A stretch of DNA of 64,000 nucleotides, taken from positions 66,880 through 130,879 of the forward strand of contig JALVSY010000007.1 of NCBI GenBank assembly GCA_027036135.1. The letters run 5' to 3'. Shown one piece after another: positions 40,622 through 48,862 of this stretch. Every line of letters begins with the position of its first letter. Position 1 is the first letter of the stretch. Source of the DNA: Pyrodictiaceae archaeon (GTDB lineage: Archaea > Thermoproteota > Thermoprotei_A > Sulfolobales > Pyrodictiaceae). Both the position numbers and the translations under genes were made by a program. Under the pieces are notes generated by a model. That model worked only from the letters and a program-made list of their open reading frames with translations, ran no database searches and was not told the origin of the DNA.

Positions 40622-42358
40622 CTAGTGGCTATGTTTCGGCGTTATTAGTGCGAGCTTGTTATAGGGCAGGGGTATGCCTCCGTCGATGCCTCCTGCCGTG
40701 AAGAACCAGTGAACCCTTACACCAGGCCTTGTCACCACGAATATGTTGGGGTAGTAGAGCGCTATCCTGGGGAGCTGCTCCGCTATAACCACTTGTAGCT
40801 CCTTGGCGTACTTGATGGCTTCCTGCTTGGTCTTTGCCGTTATTAGTTTCTGTACTAGCTCCCAGTAGGTCTTGTTGTTCCAGCGTGTACCGAAGTAGCC
40901 GCTAAAGTACCACGTGAACGCTGTGGGCGAGTTACCGACTGCTCCGTGCCCGTTTATCTCTAGGTCGTAGGCTCCCTTCTTTATCAACGCGTCTAGCTGG
41001 TGGAAGGAGTTAACAGTCTTTATCTCTATACATATCCCTACCTTTTTCAGCATGTCCTTGATTATTAGTGCTTCCTGTGTATACCAGCTCGGCGCGATTA
41101 GCACGGGGTGCCAGGGCTTACCGTTTGGCAAGTCTCTACAACCATCACCGTTCTTGTCTATTAGGCCTAGCTTGTCTAGTATCTTCTCGGCCTTGACTGG
41201 GTTGTAGGGGTACCTCGGTATGTCTGGGTTGTAGAACGGGCTGTAGGGCGGTATGTAGCCCGGTGAGCCGGGTAGTGCTGCTTTTAGGCTCCCAGTCGCC
41301 TTGATGACTAGCTCTGTGAGGTTTAGTGCATAGGCTACTGCTTTGCGGAACATTGTCTCGTTGTAGGGCCATTTGTCGAGGTTGAATCCTAGGAAGAGTA
41401 CCCAGTACATGGGCCCGCTCTGAACCCTTACGCCTGGCACGCGCTGCTCTATCATCTTTACTACTCTATAGGCCTTGCCCATAAACGTTGCTGTATCGAC
41501 CTTGCCGTTGATTATTGCTAGGGCGGCTTGTTGCGGGTTGCTGAAACCAATGTTCACGACTCTTATCTCGTCGTATAGTGGCTTCCCGGCCCAGAACCTG
41601 GGATTAGCCACGAAGACGTACCCTTGCTGCGGCTTATAGGTCTTCAGCATATAAGGCCCAGTCCCTATGAATGCCTCCTTGCCGCGGAAGCTGTAGGGGT
41701 TCGTCACGTTGTGCCAAATATGCCACGGCAGTATGAACACCGTGGAGGCGTAGTCCTCTAGGAAGAACGGGTACGGCTTAGCAAGCTTTATCACGACAGT
41801 GTAGTTGTCTTCGGCATACACCTTCTTAATTATGCTGGGGCTTAGCGTTTTCCACGCCCAGTGATGCTCCATTAAGTACTTGAAAGTGAATACCACGTCC
41901 CTTGCTGTGAAGGGCCATCCGTCCTGCCACTTCACGCCGCGGCGCAGGTGGAATACCCAGGTGTAGGGGTCTGGGTGCTCCCAGCTAGAAGCAAGCCATG
42001 GTATCACGCCGCTCTGGTTCTTCCACACCAATGTATCGAAGATGAAGCTTGTCAGTACGTAGCCCGGGCCCCGTGGATAGAAGAGGAAGGGGCTCGGAGC
42101 ACCCCAGTCACCCATGGCAATGATTAGGGTCTTCTTCCTAGGAATAGGCGTGCTCGCCGGACTAGTGGTTGTCGGTGTAGTGGTAGTCTTGACGGAGGTG
42201 GCTACTGTAACTGCTTGTGTTGGCTTAGTGGCTGTACCGCTATGCGTTATTGTACTTGTCGTGGAGGTATGGCTGTGTAGGGCATAGTAGGCTGCTCCCA
42301 CCACTATAGCTAGGACAATGATCACCGAGGCTACGAGACCCGCGCGGCTCATAATCAT
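40622..42358 (-). CDS. Peptide/nickel-type ABC transporter substrate-binding protein
   Basis: A 578-aa solute-binding protein of family SBP_bac_5. Residues 5-27 form a membrane anchor (AGLVASVIIVLAIVVGAAYYA), 30-75 a Thr/Ser-rich linker, then the binding domain with WLASSWEHPDPYTWVFHLRRGVKW and FTARDVVFTFKYLMEH. Thermoproteota SBPs are often anchored this way. Starts the operon with trmO, dppB and dppC. Palindromic repeats overlap its start region and may be regulatory. Confidence 0.9.
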   Translation of the reverse strand: MIMSRAGLVASVIIVLAIVVGAAYYALHSHTSTTSTITHSGTATKPTQAVTVATSVKTTTTPTTTSPASTPIPRKKTLIIAMGDWGAPSPFLFYPRGPGYVLTSFIFDTLVWKNQSGVIPWLASSWEHPDPYTWVFHLRRGVKWQDGWPFTARDVVFTFKYLMEHHWAWKTLSPSIIKKVYAEDNYTVVIKLAKPYPFFLEDYASTVFILPWHIWHNVTNPYSFRGKEAFIGTGPYMLKTYKPQQGYVFVANPRFWAGKPLYDEIRVVNIGFSNPQQAALAIINGKVDTATFMGKAYRVVKMIEQRVPGVRVQSGPMYWVLFLGFNLDKWPYNETMFRKAVAYALNLTELVIKATGSLKAALPGSPGYIPPYSPFYNPDIPRYPYNPVKAEKILDKLGLIDKNGDGCRDLPNGKPWHPVLIAPSWYTQEALIIKDMLKKVGICIEIKTVNSFHQLDALIKKGAYDLEINGHGAVGNSPTAFTWYFSGYFGTRWNNKTYWELVQKLITAKTKQEAIKYAKELQVVIAEQLPRIALYYPNIFVVTRPGVRVHWFFTAGGIDGGIPLPYNKLALITPKHSH

Positions 42359-42406
42359 TGTACACCTCTTCTCGGTGCACTAGTGTACATCCAAAAGTGC
42401 ACAATG
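42356..42406. promoter_or_regulatory. Cluster of inverted repeats at the substrate-binding protein start
   Basis: The stretch overlapping and preceding the ATG contains cattgtacac and gtgcacaatg as an imperfect inverted pair (9 of 10 match), with tgtaca at 42384 and gtgcac at 42375 and 42397. These four TGTACA/GTGCAC half-sites, 9-16 bases apart, look like an operator for a repressor bound to the 5' end of the peptide-transporter operon. No regulator is named. Confidence 0.5.
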
Positions 42407-42655
42407 ATGCTGGGAAATAAAATCTTTACTCATACGAAAAGGACGTTTAGAAATGCATATTCCGCCAAATTTTACACTAAATTTACTAGATAATAGATAG
42501 TAGAAAACAAGGAAACCCCTAATTCATTATGAAGCTAGTGTATATAGCTTACTTTAAGACTCCGAGAGACCCTCAGTATCGGTTCCCACTGTATTACATC
42601 GTTGCAATAATAGTAATAATACGTATCCGTACTACAGAGCTTACAGGGTACTGCG
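42407..42655. other. AT-rich intergenic region
   Basis: AT-rich DNA with an antisense promoter for the SBP operon and a plus-strand promoter for the orphan antitoxin (taataatagtaataatacg near 42610). No gene recognised. Confidence 0.3.
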
Positions 42656-42886
42656 TTGAGTATTGTTATTAGTGTACGTGTGCCTCAAAGACTTAAGGAG
42701 GAGATGGATAAGCTACGCGGCTATGTTAACTGGAGCGAGGAAATAAGAAGGTTTCCTGAAGAGAGAGTAAAGGAGCTTCGTAGAAAACGTGTGCTAGAAG
42801 AGGCTAGGAAGGTCATAGAGAGTCTCCCTGAGTTATCCCCGGGTACCGCTACAGAGTATGTGAGAGAGGACCGTGATAGTCATTAG
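42656..42886 (+). CDS. Orphan VapB-like ribbon-helix-helix antitoxin
   Basis: A 76-aa protein with SIVISVRVPQRLKEEMDKL and EEIRRFPEERVKELRRKR, a ribbon-helix-helix antitoxin, ending in EYVREDRDSH. Its toxin is reduced to a stub that begins inside its end (next entry). TTG start. It may be a survivor of a lost TA pair. Confidence 0.75.
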   Translation: MSIVISVRVPQRLKEEMDKLRGYVNWSEEIRRFPEERVKELRRKRVLEEARKVIESLPELSPGTATEYVREDRDSH

Positions 42887-42905
42887 CGCGTCTACACTAG
42901 TTTAA
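42873..42905 (+). pseudogene. vapC stub: PIN start, then immediate stops
   Basis: A GTG overlapping the antitoxin end begins IVISASTLV, the usual first strand of a VapC, and is at once ended by TAA-TAA-TAA. Nothing downstream recalls the remaining PIN domain, so most of the toxin has been deleted or replaced. This is a minimal remnant. Confidence 0.6.
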
Positions 42906-42978
42906 TAATAAGCTGTGTCCGGAGACTACTTTGATAGAGTAAAATAGCCGAATTCTACTATGGGGCCTAGGTGGTGTG

Positions 42979-43551
42979 TTAGGGTATTTTTATGCCTGGT
43001 ATGCTTGGTGCTTGCCCTGTTTCTGCTAGCTTGCACAGCGTCGCTGCTACTTTGAGCGCTTTCTGTAGTGTTGGCGTGGTCTTTATCTCTATGCTTGTTG
43101 GCTTGGTGTTTATTGGTACTGTTATGTCCTTGTAGCCTATTTTGCCGAAGAGCATAAGCGTTATTATTGTGTAGCCCTTCACCTCTAGGGTTACCCTGCC
43201 CTTTGCCAGGGCGTCTACTACTGCACAGGGCAAGTGGAGAGTGTCTATGAGTAGGCTTAGTCTCACCTTGTTGTGCCCGGGGCGTAGCTCTAGGTATGGC
43301 TTGAGCCCCTCGCCTACGTAGTTGTTGTCCAGGTATAGGCTGTACCATAGGAGCTTTGCCTTGACCGTGCTGTGGGAGGGATTGTACACGTCTAGTACAA
43401 GTGTTACTTTGAGCTGTGTACCGACCGGTGTTATCTCGGGGCGTTGTGCCAGGGTTACTTGCCACCCTGACCTGGTGTAGTAGAGGTCTGCTATGAAGAA
43501 GACTATGCCCAGGATTACTACTATGTAGAATAGTGCTCGTAGCGCGTTCAT
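42979..43551 (-). CDS. Membrane-anchored LEA14-like (WHy domain) protein
   Basis: A protein of about 190 aa with one N-terminal membrane segment (NALRALFYIVVILGIVFFIA) and a WHy/LEA type-2 fold: QLKVTLVLDVYNPS, the family VYNPS motif, then YSLYLDNNYVGEGL and KVRLSLLIDT, with a second copy-like VTLEVKGYTIITLML. LEA14 proteins are tied to stress or surface binding; the role here is unknown. ATG at 43551. Confidence 0.75.
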   Translation of the reverse strand: MNALRALFYIVVILGIVFFIADLYYTRSGWQVTLAQRPEITPVGTQLKVTLVLDVYNPSHSTVKAKLLWYSLYLDNNYVGEGLKPYLELRPGHNKVRLSLLIDTLHLPCAVVDALAKGRVTLEVKGYTIITLMLFGKIGYKDITVPINTKPTSIEIKTTPTLQKALKVAATLCKLAETGQAPSIPGIKIP

Positions 43552-43753
43552 GGCCTTGCCCAAGACGCGGCCACCTCCTTTATTCCTGCCTCCTTGTGTA
43601 CTGGTTCCTTCCTACCTGGTCGCGACCGCGTTATCTCTGTTGCCCCCCTTGTCTCTGCGCGGACCCGGTTGTTTCCAGAGATGCGTGTTTTTCGATAGTA
43701 GAGATAATTACGTCTACTATGCATACTATGTTATCCCGGAGGGCTAGAAGTTC

Positions 43754-44566
43754 TTGAGTAGCGTCCAGGGTCTTCTTAGAAAGTATCGTGGCCTCGTAGA
43801 GAGCCTTGGGGGCGTTGAGGAGCAGGTGTTTGGGCAGCGAGGCGTTTTCTCTGTTCACGGCTTGCTCGCTGGCCTCTACGCGTACACTGCTGGGCTACGC
43901 GCTGGTCTCGACGCGGAGGCGTTGTTCGTGGCAACGGTTCTGAATGAGGCTACGCGGCTACTGGAGAGGCGCATAGGTGATGTGTGCCCGCATCGCCGCG
44001 GAGAATTGCTCGTGGAGGCTCTCCGGGGCGCTGGGTACCCCGAGGAGCTAGTGGAGCGCGTGAAGAGGGTTCTTGACGACCCTGTGGCTGCGAGGATAGT
44101 TGTTGATGCTGCCTCGCTCGCGAAGCTCTCCCTGCCTGGCTTCGTTGGGCTCGTCTACTCTCGCATAGCCCGGGGTAGTGACCTCTTGGCAGGGTTCCTC
44201 GAGGCAGTCTCCAAGGAGCTCACCGCTATACAGAACCTTGGCTGCCTACTAGGCACGAGCACCACGAGGGAGCTGGGCGAGGAGCTTGCGCGGCAGCTAA
44301 GCGAGACAATAATGCAGGGTATAAGGAGCCTAGAGGGGCTAGGAGTACCGATAAGGCTTGCTGAAAAGAGAGTAAATGATCATGTCGTTGTTGTCGCGGA
44401 GCCGGGGCACTGCCCCCGCTGTGGCCACGAGCTAGAGATAGGGGAGGAGGCCAACCCGGGGTGCGGTGGGCTAAGGAGGACCTACCGGTGCCCTAGCTGC
44501 GGCTGGGAGATGAGGGTCACGGTCTGCCCACCACCGCCCTGTAGGCAGGAAGAGAAACAATCCTAG
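43754..44566 (+). CDS. Protein with C-terminal zinc ribbon and helical N-terminal domain
   Basis: A 270-aa protein. Residues 1-190 are mainly helical (VFSVHGLLAGLYAYTAGLRAG, LLERRIGDVCPHRRG, VERVKRVLDDPVAARIV). Residues about 218-250 form a zinc ribbon: GHCPRCGHE and RTYRCPSCGWEM. A N-terminal HD-like region is possible but not shown. ATG start. Same strand as the ATPase downstream, 73 bases later. Confidence 0.55.
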   Translation: MSSVQGLLRKYRGLVESLGGVEEQVFGQRGVFSVHGLLAGLYAYTAGLRAGLDAEALFVATVLNEATRLLERRIGDVCPHRRGELLVEALRGAGYPEELVERVKRVLDDPVAARIVVDAASLAKLSLPGFVGLVYSRIARGSDLLAGFLEAVSKELTAIQNLGCLLGTSTTRELGEELARQLSETIMQGIRSLEGLGVPIRLAEKRVNDHVVVVAEPGHCPRCGHELEIGEEANPGCGGLRRTYRCPSCGWEMRVTVCPPPPCRQEEKQS

Positions 44567-44705
44567 CACGGGGCTGCCTCACATTTTCTACCGATACCTT
44601 GCCTTCCCTACCGAGGAGCCCCTGGGTTTATTCCTGGCTTTGCTACAGCTAGAATATTATACTCTGAGTGTAGTATCTCTAGGTGTAACCAGGGTTGCTG
44701 GGGGA

Positions 44706-46073
44706 TTGGTTGAGCCTAGCGTGTTCGTTGACCGTGGGCACGAGTTATCGCTTCTCGAGGAGCTGTGGCGTAGCGGGGAGCCCGGGTTAGTCATAGTTTA
44801 TGGTCGTAGGCGTGTTGGTAAGACGAGGCTCCTGCTCGAGTGGGGGAGGGGGAAGAGGCTTGTCTATTACCAGGCTAGTCTATGGGGGCATGAGCAGAAC
44901 CTCCAGGGGCTAGTCGAGGCTATTGTCGAGCAGCTTGGCCTCGAGGAGCTCAGGGAGTTCAAGCCTAGTAATCTGAGGGCGTTGCTGCGCCTACTAACTA
45001 GGCTAGTGGGCAACGAGAGACTAGTCCTAGTTATTGACGAGTTTAGTTACTGGCTTCGCGTCGCCGAGCCAGTGCTGGCTGATATACAGTGGTTTGTTGA
45101 CCACGTCCTACCCTCTACCCGGATACTGCTCGTGTTATCGGGGAGCATTATTGGGCTCATGGAGCGAAGCGTCGCTGGGACGGGGGCACCGCTCTATGGA
45201 AGGGCCAGGCTAAGGATTAGGCTAGACGAGCTACCGCCGTGGTGCCTCCCCTTCTTCGCACCGGGGTACAGTGCGGAGCAATTGGTTGAGTTGTACTCGT
45301 TGCTCGGCGGTATCCCCCACTATCTCCGCTTGGTTGATGACTCCCTGGAGCCCCTGGAGGCCTGGCTAAGACTATTCGGCCCTGGAGGCGTGTTGCAGGA
45401 CGAGCCCTTGTTCATAATGAGGGAGGAGTTCCGCGACCCCCATCCCTACCTCTCACTGGCCCGGGGCCTCGCGCCGGGACCGACTAGCCTAGGCAAGGCT
45501 GCTAGCGCTGCTGGTATGCCGACGAGCCACGCCTCTAGGTACATGTACGCGCTCGTCAGCCTCGGCTTCGTTGAGGAGGTGCCGCTCCTCTTCTATAAGC
45601 GTAGGCGCCTCTACCGCCTAAGGGATAAGGCTCTCCGCTCCTGGCTATACCTGCTAGAGCCCCTCCTCATATCGTCTCCTAGGTCGATGCAGAGGCTAAG
45701 GGAGAGATTCACCCACGTAGTCGCTACCACGTGGGAGGAGCTAGCCGAGAAGCACTCAACAACAGTGCTCGCCCCTGGCCAGGGAATCAAGCCAACTATG
45801 GCTGGGAAGTTGCTCTCGCGGGGAGAGGAGATCGACTGGGTGATAATAGATAGTGATAGGGAGCGGGTGCTAGGCGTTGAGGCCAAGTGGAGCGACCTAG
45901 GCCCCCGGGACGCGGAGAGAATAGTGGAGGAGACAAGGAGGAAGATAGCGGCGTTGCTGCCTGCTAGGCTCCGGGGCTACCGCGTCGACGTGGTTATCTA
46001 TGCTAGGAGTTGTGAGGGCTGCGACAACGTTGTCACGGCGAGGGATCTGCCCTGGAAAACAATGTGCAAATAG
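44706..46073 (+). CDS. Archaeal ATPase with DUF234-like nuclease domain
   Basis: A 455-aa protein. Walker A GRRRVGKT at 33-40; Walker B LVLVIDEFSYW; sensor LLVLSGSIIGLMERS. A winged-helix follows (LGKAASAAGMPTSHASRY), then DUF234 with an endonuclease-like core: EEIDWVIIDSDRERVLGVEAKWSD (D...E-x-K). The frame opens 22 codons earlier, but TTG at 44706 follows GGGG and lies about 50 bases after a TATA-like block (aatattatac). ATPases of this type are common in archaea near mobile regions. Confidence 0.85.
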   Translation: MVEPSVFVDRGHELSLLEELWRSGEPGLVIVYGRRRVGKTRLLLEWGRGKRLVYYQASLWGHEQNLQGLVEAIVEQLGLEELREFKPSNLRALLRLLTRLVGNERLVLVIDEFSYWLRVAEPVLADIQWFVDHVLPSTRILLVLSGSIIGLMERSVAGTGAPLYGRARLRIRLDELPPWCLPFFAPGYSAEQLVELYSLLGGIPHYLRLVDDSLEPLEAWLRLFGPGGVLQDEPLFIMREEFRDPHPYLSLARGLAPGPTSLGKAASAAGMPTSHASRYMYALVSLGFVEEVPLLFYKRRRLYRLRDKALRSWLYLLEPLLISSPRSMQRLRERFTHVVATTWEELAEKHSTTVLAPGQGIKPTMAGKLLSRGEEIDWVIIDSDRERVLGVEAKWSDLGPRDAERIVEETRRKIAALLPARLRGYRVDVVIYARSCEGCDNVVTARDLPWKTMCK

Positions 46074-46092
46074 AGAGGATATTTATGGAGAC

Positions 46093-47073
46093 TTAGTGCT
46101 CCTCGGCTACCGTGTCGCGGTGGCTGGCTAGTATTCTTAGCTTTTTGAGGGCTTCTGTGAAGGGTATTAGGTCTAGTGGAGCGCTCGTGGTGAGCGCTAT
46201 CCTTGACTCCTTGCAGGCCCCGCTGACCTCTCTTAGTGCTTTCCTGGTTCTCTCCACGGGGTCGGGATAGATGCTCCTAGCATTGATTACTCCGAGGCCT
46301 ATTCCCCGGGGACAGGCCTTCCCAAGGGCCTCTACTGCCTTGCTGGGTGCGTCAACATAGCTTATCGCCACGTAGTCCGCCTTAGCCCCTGCTAGCTCCT
46401 CCATTGCCTCGGGGCTCGGCGGGTGATAATAAACCGAGAGTATCTTCTCGCCCCCGGCGCCAGCGAAGTACTTGTTGAACAGCTCCCTCACCAGGGCAGC
46501 ATGCTCTTTAGTAGCGTCGGGGTCTCCTAGCCAGGGCTCAGCAACCTCGAACCCAGCAGCACCGACCTCAACAGCGCGGCGAGCCTCCTCGCCAAGAATC
46601 CTTGCAACCTCCTCGACAACGTCCTCGAAGCGGAGCCCACCGAGATCAGAGAGCATAGTGAACGTCACGGGCCCGGGAAGCACGACCTTGAATCCATGGC
46701 CCTTGGGGAGCCTCGCTGAGTACAACTTGGCGCGGCCAGGGAGAACCCACCTAGCGGGATCGGGCTTGTCGCGGAACACTGGTACGCGGTAGAAGAAGTT
46801 GTTGTCAAAGAACCTCTGCAGCCCAGCTATCGCCACATTCCTCCACGCCTCGGCGAAGGGGCGGAGCAAGTCATGCCACGAGAGAACCGGGTCGCTGACG
46901 AGCCTGTAGCCCAGCCCAACCTGTGCACCAATAACCAGTAGCTCCTCCATGAATATCGTCCGCTCAGCCTCCAAGACTGGCAACACACCGTTATCTAGGT
47001 CGCGCATAGCATGCCTAGCATTATCGCTGCGAGGAAACCCTCCCAGCACAAAAGCCTCAACCAAGACCCCCAA
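46093..47073 (-). CDS. MetE-like protein without zinc ligands
   Basis: A 326-aa paralogue of the MetE core with a TIM barrel (FVLGGFPRSDNARHAM, VVLPGPVTFTMLSDLGG, GAAGFEVAEPWLGDPD). Positions that hold zinc in the protein at 32956 are changed: YYHPPS for HxC and ALTTSAPLDL for DPDCGL, so no His-Cys-Cys site exists. It may be a binding or partner subunit for methyl transfer, like the zinc-free domain of full-length MetE (inference). Single gene, ATG. Confidence 0.75.
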   Translation of the reverse strand: MGVLVEAFVLGGFPRSDNARHAMRDLDNGVLPVLEAERTIFMEELLVIGAQVGLGYRLVSDPVLSWHDLLRPFAEAWRNVAIAGLQRFFDNNFFYRVPVFRDKPDPARWVLPGRAKLYSARLPKGHGFKVVLPGPVTFTMLSDLGGLRFEDVVEEVARILGEEARRAVEVGAAGFEVAEPWLGDPDATKEHAALVRELFNKYFAGAGGEKILSVYYHPPSPEAMEELAGAKADYVAISYVDAPSKAVEALGKACPRGIGLGVINARSIYPDPVERTRKALREVSGACKESRIALTTSAPLDLIPFTEALKKLRILASHRDTVAEEH

Positions 47074-47247
47074 TCCCCCAAGCCAAGAGAACCACTCGCT
47101 ACGAGACTGGGAAGTCCTCTAAGCAATAAAAGCACTTTCTCATAACATAGTCATCAATTAGGCTAAGCTGAATGAACCATGGAAAACACGACTCACGACA
47201 ATATACTCCTAAGCCGAATATTCTTAGCAATGATAACAGGCACGGCA

Positions 47248-47400
47248 CTACCTATTTTCCCTATCCTGGCGTATTAGCGGCGTACTATCGCTCACCTTTT
47301 TCATTACTGAAAGGTTCTCTCTTAGGATCTCGGCGAGCCTCACCATTTCTTCACGCCTATGATCCTTCTCGGAGCACTTAGGCCCACAATCCCTGTTCAT
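47248..47400 (-). CDS. Small Cys-containing protein (50 aa), possible
   Basis: A 50-codon frame with ATG start and a GAGG about ten bases upstream. It reads NRDCGPKCSEKDHRREEMV, a Cys-x4-Cys with nearby His, then a helix RLAEILRENLSVMKKV. No family recognised. The composition, ribosome site and inverted repeats directly upstream make it more likely real than chance. Confidence 0.45.
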   Translation of the reverse strand: MNRDCGPKCSEKDHRREEMVRLAEILRENLSVMKKVSDSTPLIRQDRENR

Positions 47401-47443
47401 ACTGTGACGCCTCGCACCTATTCTAGTACCTTTTTCGTTGAAA

Positions 47444-47492
47444 GGTCGCGGTTATAGCTTATCCTAATCACCTATGCCGCGACCAAGCTATA
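47444..47492. repeat. Interleaved inverted repeats (A-B ... A'-B')
   Basis: Two 8-base inverted repeats interleave: A ggtcgcgg (47444-47451) with A' ccgcgacc (47477-47484), and B tatagctt (47453-47460) with B' aagctata (47485-47492). A third pair, cctat/atagg, spans 47471-47494. The order A-B-A'-B' gives two competing hairpins. It sits upstream of the small minus-strand gene. It could be an operator pair or an RNA switch. Confidence 0.55.
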
Positions 47493-47781
47493 GGCAGTTG
47501 TGATGGGTAATGGGGGTGCGTCGGCCAGCAGCCCCTTCTCGTCATCAATGGCTCGGCTCCGCGGTTTCTCCCCACCGGGGACAGATTGGCTCCAGTTATT
47601 CATTATTGGGCTTATTGAGAGTGTTAGGGTTTTGTCTCCTCTCGGAACAAGCGTGTTAAGGGATTCCTCGCTGATGGGTGGTGCTTGCTCTGTGAATAGA
47701 CTTGTTTACTTGTCTAGGACGTCTCTCCTAGTGTTTCACAGCGTTGCTCCGTTATTTCGGCGCTTGTGGAGGCTTGGCGAC
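47493..47781. other. Long region before the methyltransferase
   Basis: The plus frame of the methyltransferase remains open through this stretch, but the protein it would add (residues 1-94) is Ser/Gly-rich, has no family likeness, and the ATG at 47782 has a good ribosome site (GGAGG). I read it as non-coding or as an unproven N-terminal extension. Confidence 0.35.
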
Positions 47782-48360
47782 ATGGTTTTCTTTGTTCCTC
47801 GTGGTGTCTTTAACCCGGTTGTCTCGGTCTCTTCTGCTTTGCTTGTGGAGCTTGTTAGGAGGTATGCTAGGGGCCTTGTTGTTGATGTTGGGTGTGGCTC
47901 TGGTGTGCTCAGCGTCGCTGCTGCTAAGCAGCCTCGCGTGGATCTGGTTCTCGGTGTTGATTCATCTCTTGTCAGTGTCGCGGCTACCTGTGTCAATGCC
48001 CGGCTCAACGGGGTGGAGGATAGGATTCGTTGCTATCCTTCGTGGAGACGCCTCCTAGGAGAGGTTACTAGCCGCGGCGGCGCCGACACCGTTATCGTTA
48101 ATCCCCCGTATCTTCCCTGCGACCCCTTGTTAGTGGGCGAGGAGGCGTGGTGCGGGGGCAGGGACCTGGGCATCGCTCTTGGGCTCTTGGGTCTCGGCCT
48201 AGGGCTTCTCCGGGACAGTGGCGTGCTCTTGGCTAGCTTCTCTAGCCTAAGCGGGTCCAGGATACCAGGCTTTCTACGGAGCAGGGCTAGGTGTTTCGAC
48301 AAGGTATCTAGGAGGATCGGGGCCGAGGAGATAGTGGCGGTCGCGTGTAGGCCTGCATAG
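47782..48360 (+). CDS. HemK/Mtq2-type protein methyltransferase
   Basis: A 192-aa SAM methyltransferase of the N6-glutamine type. Motif I VVDVGCGSG at 33-41 and the signature NPPY at 107-110 (VIVNPPYLPCDP) identify the HemK/PrmC superfamily; the size and PRGVFNP opening match the archaeal Mtq2 group that methylates the GGQ motif of release factor aRF1. Starts at the ATG after GGAGG. No companion gene. Confidence 0.82.
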   Translation: MVFFVPRGVFNPVVSVSSALLVELVRRYARGLVVDVGCGSGVLSVAAAKQPRVDLVLGVDSSLVSVAATCVNARLNGVEDRIRCYPSWRRLLGEVTSRGGADTVIVNPPYLPCDPLLVGEEAWCGGRDLGIALGLLGLGLGLLRDSGVLLASFSSLSGSRIPGFLRSRARCFDKVSRRIGAEEIVAVACRPA

Positions 48361-48457
48361 GAGCCCTTTATTGTCGTCTCAGGGGCTTTGTCCTATCTAT
48401 TTATTCCCCTTCTCGGCGCTATGTGTTTCTCCTCCCTAGAGAGGGGCTTTTGGGGCC

Positions 48458-48862
48458 TTGAGGACAGGGGTAATAATAGCGCTCATAGTTGTTGGCGCGT
48501 TGCTGCTACTCGCCGCCCGTGTCTTGGAGCAGCCGTTGCTCGGGATGGGTGCTGCGCTTCTCCTAGTGGCTGTTTTCGGCGAGCTAGCCGTGTATGGCGT
48601 GGAGGGCCTCTCGGCCCGCGTAGGGCTAAGCGGCTATGCGTCGAGCGTTGTTGTTAACACTATAGCTGTGCTACCTGAGCTCTTCTCTGCGCTCGCTCTC
48701 GGGCTACGGGCGCTTGGTGCTGGGAACCAGTGGCTCGCGGAGATAGCTTTGCTCTCGGTGCTGGTTAGTGCCTCCTTTAACTTCGTCGTGCTGGGCTTGG
48801 TAGGCCTAATAGCGAGGGGTGTTGGTGTAGCGGAGGAGACGTTGCACCTAGAGCTCCCTTGA
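48458..48862 (+). CDS. Cation exchanger (CaCA family), N-terminal part
   Basis: A 134-aa membrane protein with the alpha-1 repeat of the Na/Ca exchanger superfamily: GYASSVVVNTIAVLPELFSALALG (family N-x-x-x-PE) and SASFNFVVLGLV. Four membrane segments. Its TGA overlaps the next frame's ATG (TGATG). The other halves are the next two entries, together near the usual family length. Confidence 0.65.
   Translation: MRTGVIIALIVVGALLLLAARVLEQPLLGMGAALLLVAVFGELAVYGVEGLSARVGLSGYASSVVVNTIAVLPELFSALALGLRALGAGNQWLAEIALLSVLVSASFNFVVLGLVGLIARGVGVAEETLHLELP

Noticed and set aside
47444-47492. H-type pseudoknot
   Set aside because: A' and B' are adjacent with no connecting loop and the A-B spacer is one base, so simultaneous pairing of both 8-bp stems is sterically doubtful; competing hairpins or binding sites are likelier.
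47500-47781. N-terminal extension of the methyltransferase
   Set aside because: The added sequence has no family likeness, and the ATG at 47782 has GGAGG nearby and gives the usual length of this family.
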